Made by a program: the position numbers and the translations under genes. The notes beneath the pieces are model-generated. The model was not told the origin of the DNA. It searched no databases and saw only the letters and a program-made list of their open reading frames with translations. A DNA stretch of 43,033 nt from Verrucomicrobiota bacterium (GTDB taxonomy: Bacteria; Verrucomicrobiota; Verrucomicrobiia; Chthoniobacterales; UBA10450): contig QHPU01000070.1 of the NCBI GenBank assembly GCA_003219175.1, positions 1-43,033 on the forward strand, given 5' to 3'. Each line of letters opens with the position of its first letter. Within the stretch, counting starts at the first letter, position 1. This document shows, in pieces, positions 23,515-31,831 of this stretch.

Positions 23515-24051
23515 TGCGCCTAAGCTTAGAATCGCAGGTCCACGGTTCAAGATGGATCTCTGCCAAGCCGGCATTCTCCGAGATCACGCGAATGCATTCA
23601 TGACGCGAGTTGAGCCTCACGGCGCCCACACAAAACCTTTTCCGCATTCGTCCGCGAATTCGATGTGTGAAAGAACTAAGCGTCGATCTGAGTAAACTCG
23701 GGTTCACACCGCGGAAACGCCCGGCCCGTGCCAAACAGTTGCGGCAAAATCGACTCCGAAGAATCCGGATGAAATCAAAGCGGCAGAATGCCCCAGGGTG
23801 CTTGGAGAAGGTTCAGGCTTTCCCAATAGCGAGCTAGCAATCGCATCGACTGTTCGACTCTGAAGGGCGCAAGAACTTTTTTCTTCAGCGCACACGGGCC
23901 GTCGGCCTCTTTCACGATCGGATAATCTGAGCATTTCGTTCTAACGAACGCCTTTGTGACCTTTGTGGACTTCGTGTGAGGCAGTCTTTTTTTTGACGCT
24001 CGTTCAAGACCGGGTCGACAAACTGCCCCCGACGTGCCCTTAATTAGAGCA
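23515..24051. other. Intergenic region between divergent genes, with a repeat fragment
   Basis: About 540 bp with short open frames but none with family features or a ribosome site. At 23936-23982 sits a TTTGTGACCTTTGTGGAC unit of a kind widespread as a dispersed repeat, followed by an eight-base T run. Promoters for both flanking genes must lie here but I see no convincing pair of boxes. Confidence 0.5.
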
Positions 24052-24813
24052 ATGGAAGCGACAACCTCGCGAAAACTCACCTGCCAGATTTGCGGCCGTG
24101 GATTTTCGCCACAAAACGGCGCCATCGGTGAGAATGTTCGGCCTTCGCTGGCCGAGTTCATCAAATCAAAGCGGCCAAACTGGGACCCGCAGGGATTTAT
24201 CTGTTTCGGCGACCTCGGTGCTTTCCGACGCGATTACGTTAAATGCGCACTCGAGGATGAGATCGGCGAGCTGACGACTCTCGATCACGAGGTGATCGAG
24301 AGTTTGCGCCAGCATGAAGTGCTGTCAGAGAACATCGAGAAACAATTCGAGCGCAAGCTCACCTTTGGCGAACATTTGTCGGATAAAATCGCAGAGTTCG
24401 GCGGGAGTTGGAGATTCATCATCACTTTCGGCAGTGTTATCGTCGTCTGGGTCGTACTCAACGCGGTGCTTCTGCTCAACCGCGCCTTCGATCCTTACCC
24501 GTTCATTCTCCTCAATCTCATTCTCTCCTGTCTGGCTGCGTTGCAGGCGCCCGTAATCATGATGAGCCAAAACCGGGCCGAGGCGCGCGATCGATTGCGT
24601 GCTGAGAATGATTACAAGGTCAATCTCAAGGCCGAACTCGAGATCCGGCACCTGCACGAAAAAGTCGATCACCTCCTGCGAAAGCAATACAATCGGCTCT
24701 TTGAGATTCAGCAGATCCAGATCGAACTGCTGGAGGAAATCAGCCAGAAGAAACGCGGCGCTCCACGGGACCGCGCGTCGCTACCGCCAGTGTCGCCCGG
24801 ATCTTCGGTTTAG
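24052..24813 (+). CDS. DUF1003 membrane protein
   Basis: 253 residues from the ATG at 24052 (MEATTSRKLTCQICGRGF); a GTG at 24034 adds six. The N-terminal CQIC may be part of a zinc ribbon. The DUF1003 block is at about 110-215: LTFGEHLSDKIAEFGGSWRF, two membrane segments (IITFGSVIVVWVVLNAVLLL and FILLNLILSCLAALQAPVIM), then MSQNRAEARDRLRAENDY. A coiled-coil tail and a Ser/Pro end follow. Members are inner-membrane proteins of unknown role. Monocistronic. Confidence 0.9.
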   Translation: MEATTSRKLTCQICGRGFSPQNGAIGENVRPSLAEFIKSKRPNWDPQGFICFGDLGAFRRDYVKCALEDEIGELTTLDHEVIESLRQHEVLSENIEKQFERKLTFGEHLSDKIAEFGGSWRFIITFGSVIVVWVVLNAVLLLNRAFDPYPFILLNLILSCLAALQAPVIMMSQNRAEARDRLRAENDYKVNLKAELEIRHLHEKVDHLLRKQYNRLFEIQQIQIELLEEISQKKRGAPRDRASLPPVSPGSSV

Positions 24814-24841
24814 GGCGGAGAATCAGCGTGTCGATCCAGCG

Positions 24842-24875
24842 GCCTACGTCTGCCGCCGGGACAGCGGCAGCTACA
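24842..24875. repeat. Short palindrome after the DUF1003 gene
   Basis: TCTGCCGC and GCGGCAGCT pair across a 7-base loop, and the outer end GGCAGCTACA matches the terminal CGGCAGCTACA of the element at 26320-26383. It lies between convergent genes and could be the shared terminator. Confidence 0.5.
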
Positions 24876-24892
24876 ATATGACCGATACATTT

Positions 24893-25900
24893 TCACACCA
24901 GGACGTAACGCCCGGTTTTCCTCGTCCCGATCCGTCGGATCAGTCCAGCCTTGATTAATGGTCGCAACAAATCGAGCGCGCCCTGCTTCGATACGCCGAT
25001 TCCATCCCAGATTTCGCGCGGCGTCATCGCCTTTTGCTCGCGCAACAGATGTAACAGTTGCTCCTGTTTCGGCCGTAGCACGAGCTTGGTCTTACCGGCA
25101 TGCGCCGACAATTTCTGGATTCGAGTCCACACCCGTTCCAGCGTCCTGCGCAATCCCTCGGCGCTGTATTCCAGCCAGCTCGTCAGATCGTCTTTTTCCT
25201 TTCCGACCTTGACGAAAGCGGCGTAGTAGCGCGGACGATCTTCCCAATAATACTCGTCGATCGAGAAAATGTGATGGCTATCGAATCGGCGTCGGTACAG
25301 TTCCCACAACGCTAGCATTCGCCCCGTGCGACCATTCCCGTCCGCGAACGGATGAATCGTTTCGAACCGATGGTGAATAATAGCCGAGCTCAGGATCGGC
25401 GAAATTCTTGTTGCCTGGACATTCCACCAATCGAGTAATGCCGACATCATCCCATGCACTTTCTCGGGTGGCGGCGCGACATGACTTCCCACCCGCACGC
25501 GAATCGTGCGATAGCGTCCGGCAGTTCCCTGGTCCATCACCGCGCCCGCCATGATGCGATGCAATTTCAATACCTCGGCGTGGGTCACCGCACTGCGCTG
25601 CGCGTTCTTTTCCACAAAACGCAGACCAGCGAAATAATTGGTCACTTCCCGTTGCGAACGCGGTCCCGTCGCCGGCACCTCCCGCCCCTCTTCAATCGCG
25701 CGCACTTGCTCCAGTGTCAGCGGATTCCCCTCGATAGCGGTGGACGAATGCGCATTGCGGACACGGGTGTCCTTCTGCAGGGCCGGAATCCAGGGTACCT
25801 GCACCGCCGCCGCGGCAACCCGCTCATGCAACGCCGCCACCTGCTCTACTTCGCTGAGAAGACGCGGGGTAATAGTGTAAAGGGGCAGGTACTTTGTCAC
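24893..25900 (-). CDS. Fic-family protein with winged-helix C-terminus
   Basis: 335 residues from a GTG at 25900. The Fic catalytic motif is HPFADGNGRTGR (183-194), complete, so AMP transfer (or another nucleotidyl/phosphate transfer) to a protein hydroxyl is likely. The inhibitory helix motif S-x-x-x-E-G is present in the same chain (STAIEGN, S53/E57), so it is a self-inhibited class II Fic. The last 60 residues look like a winged helix (MTPREIWDGIGVSKQGALDL), suggesting DNA binding or autoregulation. Two 30-bp direct repeats sit 6-83 bases upstream of the start. No separate antitoxin gene is seen. Confidence 0.9.
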   Translation of the reverse strand: MTKYLPLYTITPRLLSEVEQVAALHERVAAAAVQVPWIPALQKDTRVRNAHSSTAIEGNPLTLEQVRAIEEGREVPATGPRSQREVTNYFAGLRFVEKNAQRSAVTHAEVLKLHRIMAGAVMDQGTAGRYRTIRVRVGSHVAPPPEKVHGMMSALLDWWNVQATRISPILSSAIIHHRFETIHPFADGNGRTGRMLALWELYRRRFDSHHIFSIDEYYWEDRPRYYAAFVKVGKEKDDLTSWLEYSAEGLRRTLERVWTRIQKLSAHAGKTKLVLRPKQEQLLHLLREQKAMTPREIWDGIGVSKQGALDLLRPLIKAGLIRRIGTRKTGRYVLV

Positions 25901-25906
25901 GAATTA

Positions 25907-25983
25907 GTCAAGCATAAGTCAAGTTATGGGTCAACCTGGCGAAGACCGGATTGGTCAAGCGTAAGTCCATTTTTGAGTCAACC
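25907..25983 (-). promoter_or_regulatory. Two 30-bp direct repeats upstream of the Fic gene
   Basis: The copies at 25907-25936 and 25954-25983 match at 25 of 30 positions and start 47 bp apart. Both begin GTCAAGC and end GTCAACC, so on the Fic strand each reads GGTTGAC to GCTTGAC. They lie just before the Fic GTG. Paired direct sites at this place suggest an operator, possibly for the protein's own winged helix, or overlapping -35-like TTGAC elements. Confidence 0.45.
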
Positions 25984-26319
25984 CTCCCGGCCAGTCACCG
26001 CAACGGCTTGAATCGCACGCGAGACCATCGCCCGACAACCACTCTTTACCGGCTCAGCGATCGTCGGGTTTTTCCTCAGCCACTAGCACTTTTCCCTTCG
26101 CACGACAGCGAGATCCTGCTCGCTTCCGCAAATACCATTCCGCTACGCGCAAAAGCGGACGCCGATGTGCGCGATGTCTATTGGTTCGCAGGCAAAACCT
26201 TTCTCGGCAAATGCAGCGCCGCCGAAGTGCTCTCCTGGAAATCCGCGCCGGGCGATTACGAACTCACGGCGCTGGACGATCACGGACGCGCCGATTCGTG
26301 TAAGGTGATAGTGCGATGA
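25951..26319 (+). pseudogene. Remnant of pbpC: C-terminal BiPBP_C domain of penicillin-binding protein 1C
   Basis: From about 26076 the frame reads FPQPLALFPSHDSEILL and then IPLRAKADADVRDVYWFAGK, TFLGKCSAAEVLSWKSAPGD and YELTALDDHGRADSCKVIVR. This fits the BiPBP_C domain at the end of PBP1C. No transglycosylase or transpeptidase domain lies upstream; instead the 5' part is the direct repeat and the divergent Fic gene. So only the last ~80 residues of a protein of about 750 remain. It is unlikely to be expressed as such, and probably marks an old deletion or insertion breakpoint. Confidence 0.6.
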
Positions 26320-26383
26320 TGTAGCTGCCGCCGTCCTTGGCGGCAGAACACGGAAACTGCCGCTGAAGACAACGGCAGCTACA
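26320..26383. repeat. Palindromic repeat (TGTAGCTGCCG family)
   Basis: Ends TGTAGCTGCCG (26320-26330) and CGGCAGCTACA (26373-26383) are perfect inverted copies, with an inner pair CTGCCGCC / GGCGGCAG. It starts directly at the stop of the pbpC remnant and precedes the helicase gene. Confidence 0.8.
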
Positions 26384-26437
26384 CGGGTCCAATTTCCAAT
26401 TGAAGTGTGAACGCCGTCACAGGAGCGTAGCATTCCC

Positions 26438-28513
26438 ATGTCTCGACAATACACGCTGCAACGCACCCATTCGGCTTTAACCGGGGCGATTGATTACGCG
26501 ACGGAATTGAATGAGCAGCAGTTGGCGGCGGTGACGGCGACGCCGGGCCCGATGTTAATCATCGCCGGAGCAGGCTCGGGGAAAACGCGGACGCTGACGT
26601 ATCGTGTCGCCTATTTGCTCGAGAATGGGGTGGATGCGCGCAACATCTTATTACTGACTTTTACCAACAAAGCCGCGCGACAAATGCTCGATCGAGTTGC
26701 GAATTTGTTGCCGGTAGACGCCGCCGGCATTTGGGGCGGCACTTTTCATTCCATCGGCAATCGCATGCTGCGCAGACACGGTAGCGCACTGGGTTATGCA
26801 TCCGGTTTCACCATCATGGATCGCGAAGATCAAAAAGATTTGATCGCGACGGTAGTGGCGAGCTCGGGAATTGATCCGAAGGAAATACGCTTCCCGAAGG
26901 CCGATGTTCTGGCAGACATTTTCAGTTTCGTCGTCAACACCGAGCGACCGATGGAGGAATTGCTTTCCGAGAAATTCCCCTATTTCCTTCCACTACTCGA
27001 GCAAATCAAAGACGTGCACGCGCGCTACGAACGGAAAAAGAAAGCGACGAACTCACTCGATTTTGACGATCTCCTCGAGAAAACGCTGCGGATGCTGGTC
27101 GAGCACGAACATATCGCTCGCGTTTACCGCCGACAATTCCAATTCATCCTGGTCGACGAATATCAAGACACGAACAAAATCCAGGCCGATTTCATCGATC
27201 TACTCGCCCGCGAACACCAGAACGTGATGGTGGTCGGCGATGATGCGCAATCGATCTATTCCTGGCGCGGCGCGAATTTCCAAAACATCCTCGAATTTCC
27301 GATCCGTTATCCAAAAGCGCAGGTATTCCGGATCGAGCTCAATTATCGCAGCGTTCCCGAGATTCTCGAAGTCGCCAACAGTGCGATCGCGACCAACGTC
27401 AAGCAGTTCAAAAAGAACCTGAGCGCGACGCGCGACTCGAAAGCGATGAAGCCAGCGCTGATCGCGCTGAACGATGGGAGCGAACAGGCGCAATTCGTCG
27501 CCCAACGAATCCTGGAGCTGCGCGATGAAGGAGTGGAGTTAAACGAAATCGCGGTGCTTTATCGCGCGCATTATCACGCGGTCGAATTGCAGCTCGAACT
27601 GTCCCGCCGCGGCATTCCCTACCAAATCACCAGCGGAATTCGATTTTTCGAACAGGCCCACATCAAAGATGTTGCCTCGTTCATTCGTTTCGTTGTTAAC
27701 CCGCACGACGAAGTCGCGTTTAAGCGAATGGCGCGATTGCTTCCGGGCATCGGCGGTAAGAGCGCGGAAAATCTGTGGAAGGGATGGGAGAGAGAGTTTG
27801 CGGCTTCGCCGCTTCCTGTAGCCGCGGTCGCTGACCGCGGACCGAGGACAACGACTCCGGCTACGGAAACATCCGCGGACAGAATCCGCGGCTACAGCAT
27901 TGGTGAGCGGTTGCTCAAATTGAATGTGAGCATGCGCTCAAAGAAAATGTGGGAACAACTGGCGCAAACACTCGATGAAATTGCACCGAAAGGGAAACCA
28001 AATCCGCCGAGTGAGATGATCGTGTCGGTCGTGGAAGCGATCTATGACGATTACGCCAAGGCGAATTTCACCAATTACGAGCTGCGCCGTGAAGATTTGA
28101 ACCAATTGGCGGCGTTCGCCCGCCAATTCAGCGACGCGCAGGAGTTTCTGTCGCAGCTCGCGTTGATTAGTAATGTCGACGCCGAGCCGACGCCGAATGC
28201 AGCAGCGGACAAGGAAGCGGTAAATCTGTCATCGGTACACCAGGCGAAAGGCCTGGAATTTCATACCGTGTTCGTCATTTGGTTGACCGACGGAATGTTC
28301 CCGAGCTCGCGCTCGCTCGAAACAAGCGATGCTATTGAAGAAGAACGCCGCCTCTTTTACGTCGCAATCACACGCGCGCGCGACGAACTTTATCTCAGCT
28401 ATCCCCACATGCGCCTGAATGCCGGTTTTGGCGACGTTTTCCAGCGGCCATCGCGGTTTCTGAAAGAGATTCCAAACGAACTCTTGGAGGACTGGCAAGT
28501 TAGCCGGAGCTAA
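26438..28513 (+). CDS. UvrD/PcrA-type ATP-dependent DNA helicase with in-frame repeat insertion
   Basis: 691 residues. Superfamily 1A 3'-5' helicase acting in repair and replication. Motifs in order: QxxAV (LNEQQLAAV), Walker A GAGSGKT (44-50), TFTNKAARQM, TFHSIGNRML, VDEYQDTN, VVGDDAQSIYSWRGA, LNYRSVPEIL, VHQAKGLEFHTVF and FYVAITRARDELY. All are intact. Residues about 460-486, in the 2B region after GKSAENLWKGWER, are encoded by a palindromic element (27817-27896); the flanks resume with YSIGERLLKLN. The 2B domain tolerates variation, so activity is probably kept. The C-terminal Tudor-like PcrA tail is short or absent. Confidence 0.93.
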   Translation: MSRQYTLQRTHSALTGAIDYATELNEQQLAAVTATPGPMLIIAGAGSGKTRTLTYRVAYLLENGVDARNILLLTFTNKAARQMLDRVANLLPVDAAGIWGGTFHSIGNRMLRRHGSALGYASGFTIMDREDQKDLIATVVASSGIDPKEIRFPKADVLADIFSFVVNTERPMEELLSEKFPYFLPLLEQIKDVHARYERKKKATNSLDFDDLLEKTLRMLVEHEHIARVYRRQFQFILVDEYQDTNKIQADFIDLLAREHQNVMVVGDDAQSIYSWRGANFQNILEFPIRYPKAQVFRIELNYRSVPEILEVANSAIATNVKQFKKNLSATRDSKAMKPALIALNDGSEQAQFVAQRILELRDEGVELNEIAVLYRAHYHAVELQLELSRRGIPYQITSGIRFFEQAHIKDVASFIRFVVNPHDEVAFKRMARLLPGIGGKSAENLWKGWEREFAASPLPVAAVADRGPRTTTPATETSADRIRGYSIGERLLKLNVSMRSKKMWEQLAQTLDEIAPKGKPNPPSEMIVSVVEAIYDDYAKANFTNYELRREDLNQLAAFARQFSDAQEFLSQLALISNVDAEPTPNAAADKEAVNLSSVHQAKGLEFHTVFVIWLTDGMFPSSRSLETSDAIEEERRLFYVAITRARDELYLSYPHMRLNAGFGDVFQRPSRFLKEIPNELLEDWQVSRS
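27817..27896. repeat. 80-bp palindromic element inside the helicase gene
   Basis: The arms at 27817-27840 and 27873-27896 match in inverted orientation at 20 of 24 positions and begin TGTAGCCGCGG, like the intergenic element at 8351-8424. The reading frame passes through it, encoding about VAAVADRGPRTTTP and ETSADRIRGY. Confidence 0.8.
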
Positions 28514-28518
28514 TGTTC

Positions 28519-28982
28519 AGCCACAGATCAACACGGATGAAACACGGATAAGCAGATGCTGGAAGTCGACGAATCGGAAAAGCCCAAGCTTCTGCACGGA
28601 GAGACGACAGGCAAAATCATCGGCGCTGCCTTCGAGGTCCACGCTCAACTTTGCTATGGGTTTCTCGGACGGGTTTATCAACGGGCTCTGCAAGTAGAGC
28701 TGTGTCGACGCGGCGCAACCGCGGAACTGGAAAAGCGCGTCCAGGTTCAATACAAAGGCGTGATCGTCGGAGATTACGATGTCGATCTTTTCGTTGATAG
28801 TTGTGTTGCCGTCGAAATCAAAATAGCGCCGCACTACGACAAACGCGACGAAGCGCAGTTATTGAACGAACTGAAGGCAACCGGTGTGAAGGTCGGAATG
28901 CTTGTGAACTTCTGCCGTACCAAAGTCGAGTACAAGCGGCTCGTCTTCTGATCCGTGTTTCATCGGTGTTCATCCGTGGCTA
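28519..28982. mobile_element. Putative mini-cassette: GxxExxY gene between 34-bp inverted repeats
   Basis: The left arm 28519-28552 (AGCCACAGATCAACACGG...) and right arm 28949-28982 match in inverted orientation at about 30 of 34 positions. The ORF starts 4 bases after the left arm and its TGA overlaps the first bases of the right arm, so arms and gene form a unit of 464 bp. A related pair without an ORF is at 30678-30773. No transposase is present; mobility is inferred from this structure. Confidence 0.6.
28556..28951 (+). CDS. GxxExxY-family protein (PD-(D/E)XK nuclease-like)
   Basis: 131 residues. It has the family layout: a helical start (GETTGKIIGAAFEVHAQLC), then YGFLGRVYQRALQVEL where GxxExxY is expected, then DYDVDLFVDSCVAVEIKIAP and ELKATGVKVGMLVNF. 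The defining Glu is Gly here (GFLGRVY), while the Asp and ExK of the nuclease core (VDLFVD, VEIK) remain. The family is predicted to have a PD-(D/E)XK fold; its role is unknown. It exactly fills the space between inverted repeats, between the helicase and malQ genes. Confidence 0.85.
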   Translation: MLEVDESEKPKLLHGETTGKIIGAAFEVHAQLCYGFLGRVYQRALQVELCRRGATAELEKRVQVQYKGVIVGDYDVDLFVDSCVAVEIKIAPHYDKRDEAQLLNELKATGVKVGMLVNFCRTKVEYKRLVF

Positions 28983-28983
28983 A

Positions 28984-30690
28984 ATGAACCTTTCACCGGA
29001 AAACAAGATCGCAGGCGTTCTCGCCCCGTTGTTTGCGCTGCGAAGCGAGCATGGTCTCGGGATCGGGGACGTCGGGGCGCTGCGCGAACTTATTGAGTGG
29101 ACACGGCAGATTGGATTTCGGGTCGTGCAACTGCTGCCAATCAACGAAGTCGGGGGTGATAATTCGCCCTACAACGCCATCAGCGCAATGGCGATCGAAC
29201 CGACAACATTGCACCTCGCTCCTGGTTCGCCGGCGGAATTGACGCAGAAAGCATTCGAAAGCGCGATGGCTAACGAGAATTTGGATGCGCTCCGACACGG
29301 GCCGGTCAAATATGACCGGGTTAGAAAGTTAAAACGCGAATTGCTCGAAAGTGCGTTTAACAATTTCCAACTCAACCCAATTGCAAATCGTAAAGCGAAA
29401 TTTGATCAATTTTGCGAACGCGAATCAAGTTGGCTGAAGCCGTATTCATTTTTTCGCGTGCTGATGGAGTTGAACGGCGAAAACGAGACCTGGGATGAAT
29501 GGCAGCTTGAACATCGCGATCCGAAGACAGCACATGCCTGGCTGAGAGAGCAGCCAACCAACATGCGCAACCAATTTTCGGAGCGCGAAAGATTCTTCTG
29601 CTACGTGCAATGGATCGCGGACGAACAATGGCGCGAGGTGCACCAATTTGCCGAAGAACACGGTGTCGCTCTCATGGGCGACATTCCGTTCGGCGTCAGT
29701 TATTGCAGCGCCGATGTTTTCAGCGAGCGTGAGATTTTTCATCTCGATTGGTCGGGAGGCGCGCCGCCAGAGCCGTACTTCAAAGATGACAAGTTCACGA
29801 TGAAATGGGGACAGAACTGGGGTATCCCGGTTTACAACTGGCCAGCATTGCGGGAGCAAAATTTCGCCTGGTGGCGACAGCGGGTACGCGGGGTAAGACG
29901 AATCTTCCACCTCTTCCGCATTGATCACGTGCTCGGGTTTTACCGGATCTATGCCTTTCCGTGGCGGCCAGCTAAGAACAAAGAATTCTTGCCGCTCGAT
30001 TGGAATGCGATGCTCGCGAAAACGGGCGGGCGATGGCCCCATTTCACGCCACGCGATGATGAAAAACCCGAGAACGCGGAAGCGAATCGCCGCGAAGGCG
30101 AGGACTATTTGCGAGTGGTGCTTGCGGAGAGCGGAGCGACACGCGTCGTCGGTGAGGACCTCGGCACAGTGCCAGGATATGTGCGCCCAAGCTTGCACTC
30201 TCTGGGCATTGCCGGGTTTAAAATTCCGCAGTGGGAATTTCTACATGGGCAAATGACGCCCGGAAGTCACTTTGAAAGGTTGTCAGTCACGACTTATGCG
30301 ACGCACGACCACAAACCGATCCGTCAATTATGGGCGGAAGCGATGGACGAAAAATCGCCGACTCATGCTCAGGCGTTAGAGGACGTCCTCAAGATCGCTC
30401 AGTTCTCAGGGATCGTGCTGCGCCAAGGCCTTGAGTACGAACGCGATTTTTATCCCGCAATAATGAGTGCACTGTTCAATAGCCATTCGTGGCTCGCGAT
30501 TGTGATGATCACCGATCTGCTCGCGCGCAAAGATCGGTTCAATGTTCCCGGCACCGCCATGGCTACAAATTGGACGCGGCGCTTGCCAAAAACGATCGAG
30601 CAAATGCGCGAGAGCCGCAGTGTTCGGCGAAGGATGAAAGTGATTCGAGAGCTGCTGGAGAATAGCGGAAGGATTCGAGCCACAGATTGA
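28984..30690 (+). CDS. malQ: 4-alpha-glucanotransferase
   Basis: 568 residues, somewhat long for the family. GH77 enzyme that transfers alpha-1,4-glucan segments between maltodextrins, in glycogen and maltose metabolism. Blocks: GIGDVGALRELIEWTRQIGF, QLLPINEVGGDNSPYNAISA, DIPFGVSYCSADVF, WGIPVYNW, RIDHVLGFYRIY (nucleophile Asp), GEDLGTVPGYVR (acid/base Glu) and TYATHDHKPIRQLW. The start ATG directly follows the right arm of the GxxExxY cassette. The final residues ATD and the TGA come from the left arm of the next repeat, so the native end may have been replaced. No other glycogen gene is near. Confidence 0.93.
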   Translation: MNLSPENKIAGVLAPLFALRSEHGLGIGDVGALRELIEWTRQIGFRVVQLLPINEVGGDNSPYNAISAMAIEPTTLHLAPGSPAELTQKAFESAMANENLDALRHGPVKYDRVRKLKRELLESAFNNFQLNPIANRKAKFDQFCERESSWLKPYSFFRVLMELNGENETWDEWQLEHRDPKTAHAWLREQPTNMRNQFSERERFFCYVQWIADEQWREVHQFAEEHGVALMGDIPFGVSYCSADVFSEREIFHLDWSGGAPPEPYFKDDKFTMKWGQNWGIPVYNWPALREQNFAWWRQRVRGVRRIFHLFRIDHVLGFYRIYAFPWRPAKNKEFLPLDWNAMLAKTGGRWPHFTPRDDEKPENAEANRREGEDYLRVVLAESGATRVVGEDLGTVPGYVRPSLHSLGIAGFKIPQWEFLHGQMTPGSHFERLSVTTYATHDHKPIRQLWAEAMDEKSPTHAQALEDVLKIAQFSGIVLRQGLEYERDFYPAIMSALFNSHSWLAIVMITDLLARKDRFNVPGTAMATNWTRRLPKTIEQMRESRSVRRRMKVIRELLENSGRIRATD

Positions 30691-30773
30691 CGCGGATGAA
30701 GCAGGGACTTAGGAGGATTGGCGGCAAAAGAAGTCTAAAAAATCCGTGTTTAATCCGGGTTCATCCGTGGCTA
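30678..30773. repeat. ORF-less copy of the GxxExxY-flanking inverted repeat
   Basis: Left arm from 30678 (AGCCACAGATTGACGCGG...) and right arm to 30773 match in inverted orientation at about 25 of 33 positions; the right arm matches that of the GxxExxY unit at about 28 of 31. Only some 30 bases lie between the arms. It fills the malQ-mdh gap and provides the malQ stop. Confidence 0.75.
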
Positions 30774-30781
30774 ATTAAATT

Positions 30782-31768
30782 ATGAACCTGCCCATCAAAG
30801 TCGCCGTTACCGGGGCCGCCGGACAAATTGGTTACTCGCTCGTCTTCAGGATTGCCTCCGGGGCAATGTTTGGCCGGGAGCAACCGATCGCATTGTCGTT
30901 AATCGAAATTCCGAATGCACTCGGCGCACTCGATGGCGTGGTCATGGAACTGCACGACTGCGCCTTTCCATTACTTAAATCGATCACGCCGACTGCCGAC
31001 CTCGACGAAGGATTTCGCGATGTGAATTGGGCCCTCCTTGTGGGCAGCGTGCCGCGCAAAGCGGGCATGGAACGGAAAGATTTGCTTGGAATTAACGGCA
31101 AGATTTTTGTTGGCCAGGGCAAGGCGATTGAAAAGAACGCCGCGGCAGATGTGCGGACACTTGTGATCGGGAATCCGTGCAACACCAATTGTTTGATCGC
31201 GATGAACAGTGCCAAGCAGATCCCGAACGATCGCTGGTTCGCGATGACCCGACTCGATGAAAATCGCGCCAAGGCGCAGCTAGCGCATAAAGCCGGTGTC
31301 GAAGTCACCGCGGTGACGAACATGACGATCTGGGGAAACCATTCCGCCACGCAGTATCCGGACTTTTATAATGCAAAAATAAATGGGCGTGCCGCGAACG
31401 AAGTCATTGGTAACGAAGCGTGGCTAAAGGGAGAGTTCATTGCGACGGTTCAACAGCGCGGCGCAGCGATCATCAAAGCGCGGGGGCTCTCGTCAGCGGC
31501 GTCGGCGGCGAACGCGGTAATCGACACGGTGCATTCTTTGACGACCGATACGCCCAGGGATGATTGGCACAGCGTTGCGCTCTGTTCGACTGGCGAATAC
31601 GGCGTGGAGAAAAACTTAATCGCGTCCTTTCCGACGCGTGTGAAAAACGGAAAAGTCGAAGTGGTGACAGGAGTTGCGGTCCACGAATTCAGCCGCGGAA
31701 AAATCGACGCGAGCGTGAACGAATTAAAGGAAGAAAAGTCTTTGGTGGGCGACTTGTTAGGCGCCTGA
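30782..31768 (+). CDS. mdh: Malate dehydrogenase (NAD)
   Basis: 328 residues, normal for the dimeric MDH type. It interconverts malate and oxaloacetate in the citric acid cycle. The nucleotide-binding start is [19 protein letters not shown]; then [20 protein letters not shown] (mobile loop with Arg), [24 protein letters not shown] (Arg/Asp) and [15 protein letters not shown] with the catalytic His. The end ([20 protein letters not shown]) is complete. Monocistronic, between an upstream repeat and a convergent histidine kinase. Confidence 0.95.
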   Translation: MNLPIKVAVTGAAGQIGYSLVFRIASGAMFGREQPIALSLIEIPNALGALDGVVMELHDCAFPLLKSITPTADLDEGFRDVNWALLVGSVPRKAGMERKDLLGINGKIFVGQGKAIEKNAAADVRTLVIGNPCNTNCLIAMNSAKQIPNDRWFAMTRLDENRAKAQLAHKAGVEVTAVTNMTIWGNHSATQYPDFYNAKINGRAANEVIGNEAWLKGEFIATVQQRGAAIIKARGLSSAASAANAVIDTVHSLTTDTPRDDWHSVALCSTGEYGVEKNLIASFPTRVKNGKVEVVTGVAVHEFSRGKIDASVNELKEEKSLVGDLLGA

Positions 31769-31831
31769 TTCTTGGTCCTTGCCCGCCCGAACCGTGAAAC
31801 GGTGGGAAGCTTGCATCCGTGAATGGTTGCC

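Noticed and set aside
23610-23837. 75-codon basic plus-strand frame in the 540-bp gap
   Set aside because: Arg/Lys-rich frame with no known domain or ribosome site; probably chance.
24893-25900. Fic as half of a toxin-antitoxin pair
   Set aside because: No small partner gene is adjacent, and the inhibitory motif is within the same protein.
25907-25983. CRISPR-like array from the two 30-bp repeats
   Set aside because: Only two imperfect copies with a 17-bp spacer and no cas genes.
25951-28951. Fic, UvrD-type helicase and a nuclease-like GxxExxY gene as a possible defence island
   Set aside because: The helicase is of the housekeeping PcrA type, Fic is on the other strand with its own repeats, and GxxExxY sits in its own repeat unit; nothing ties them into one system.
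29446-30198. 250-codon minus-strand frame opposite malQ
   Set aside because: It mirrors codon bias of malQ; no domain, no ribosome site.
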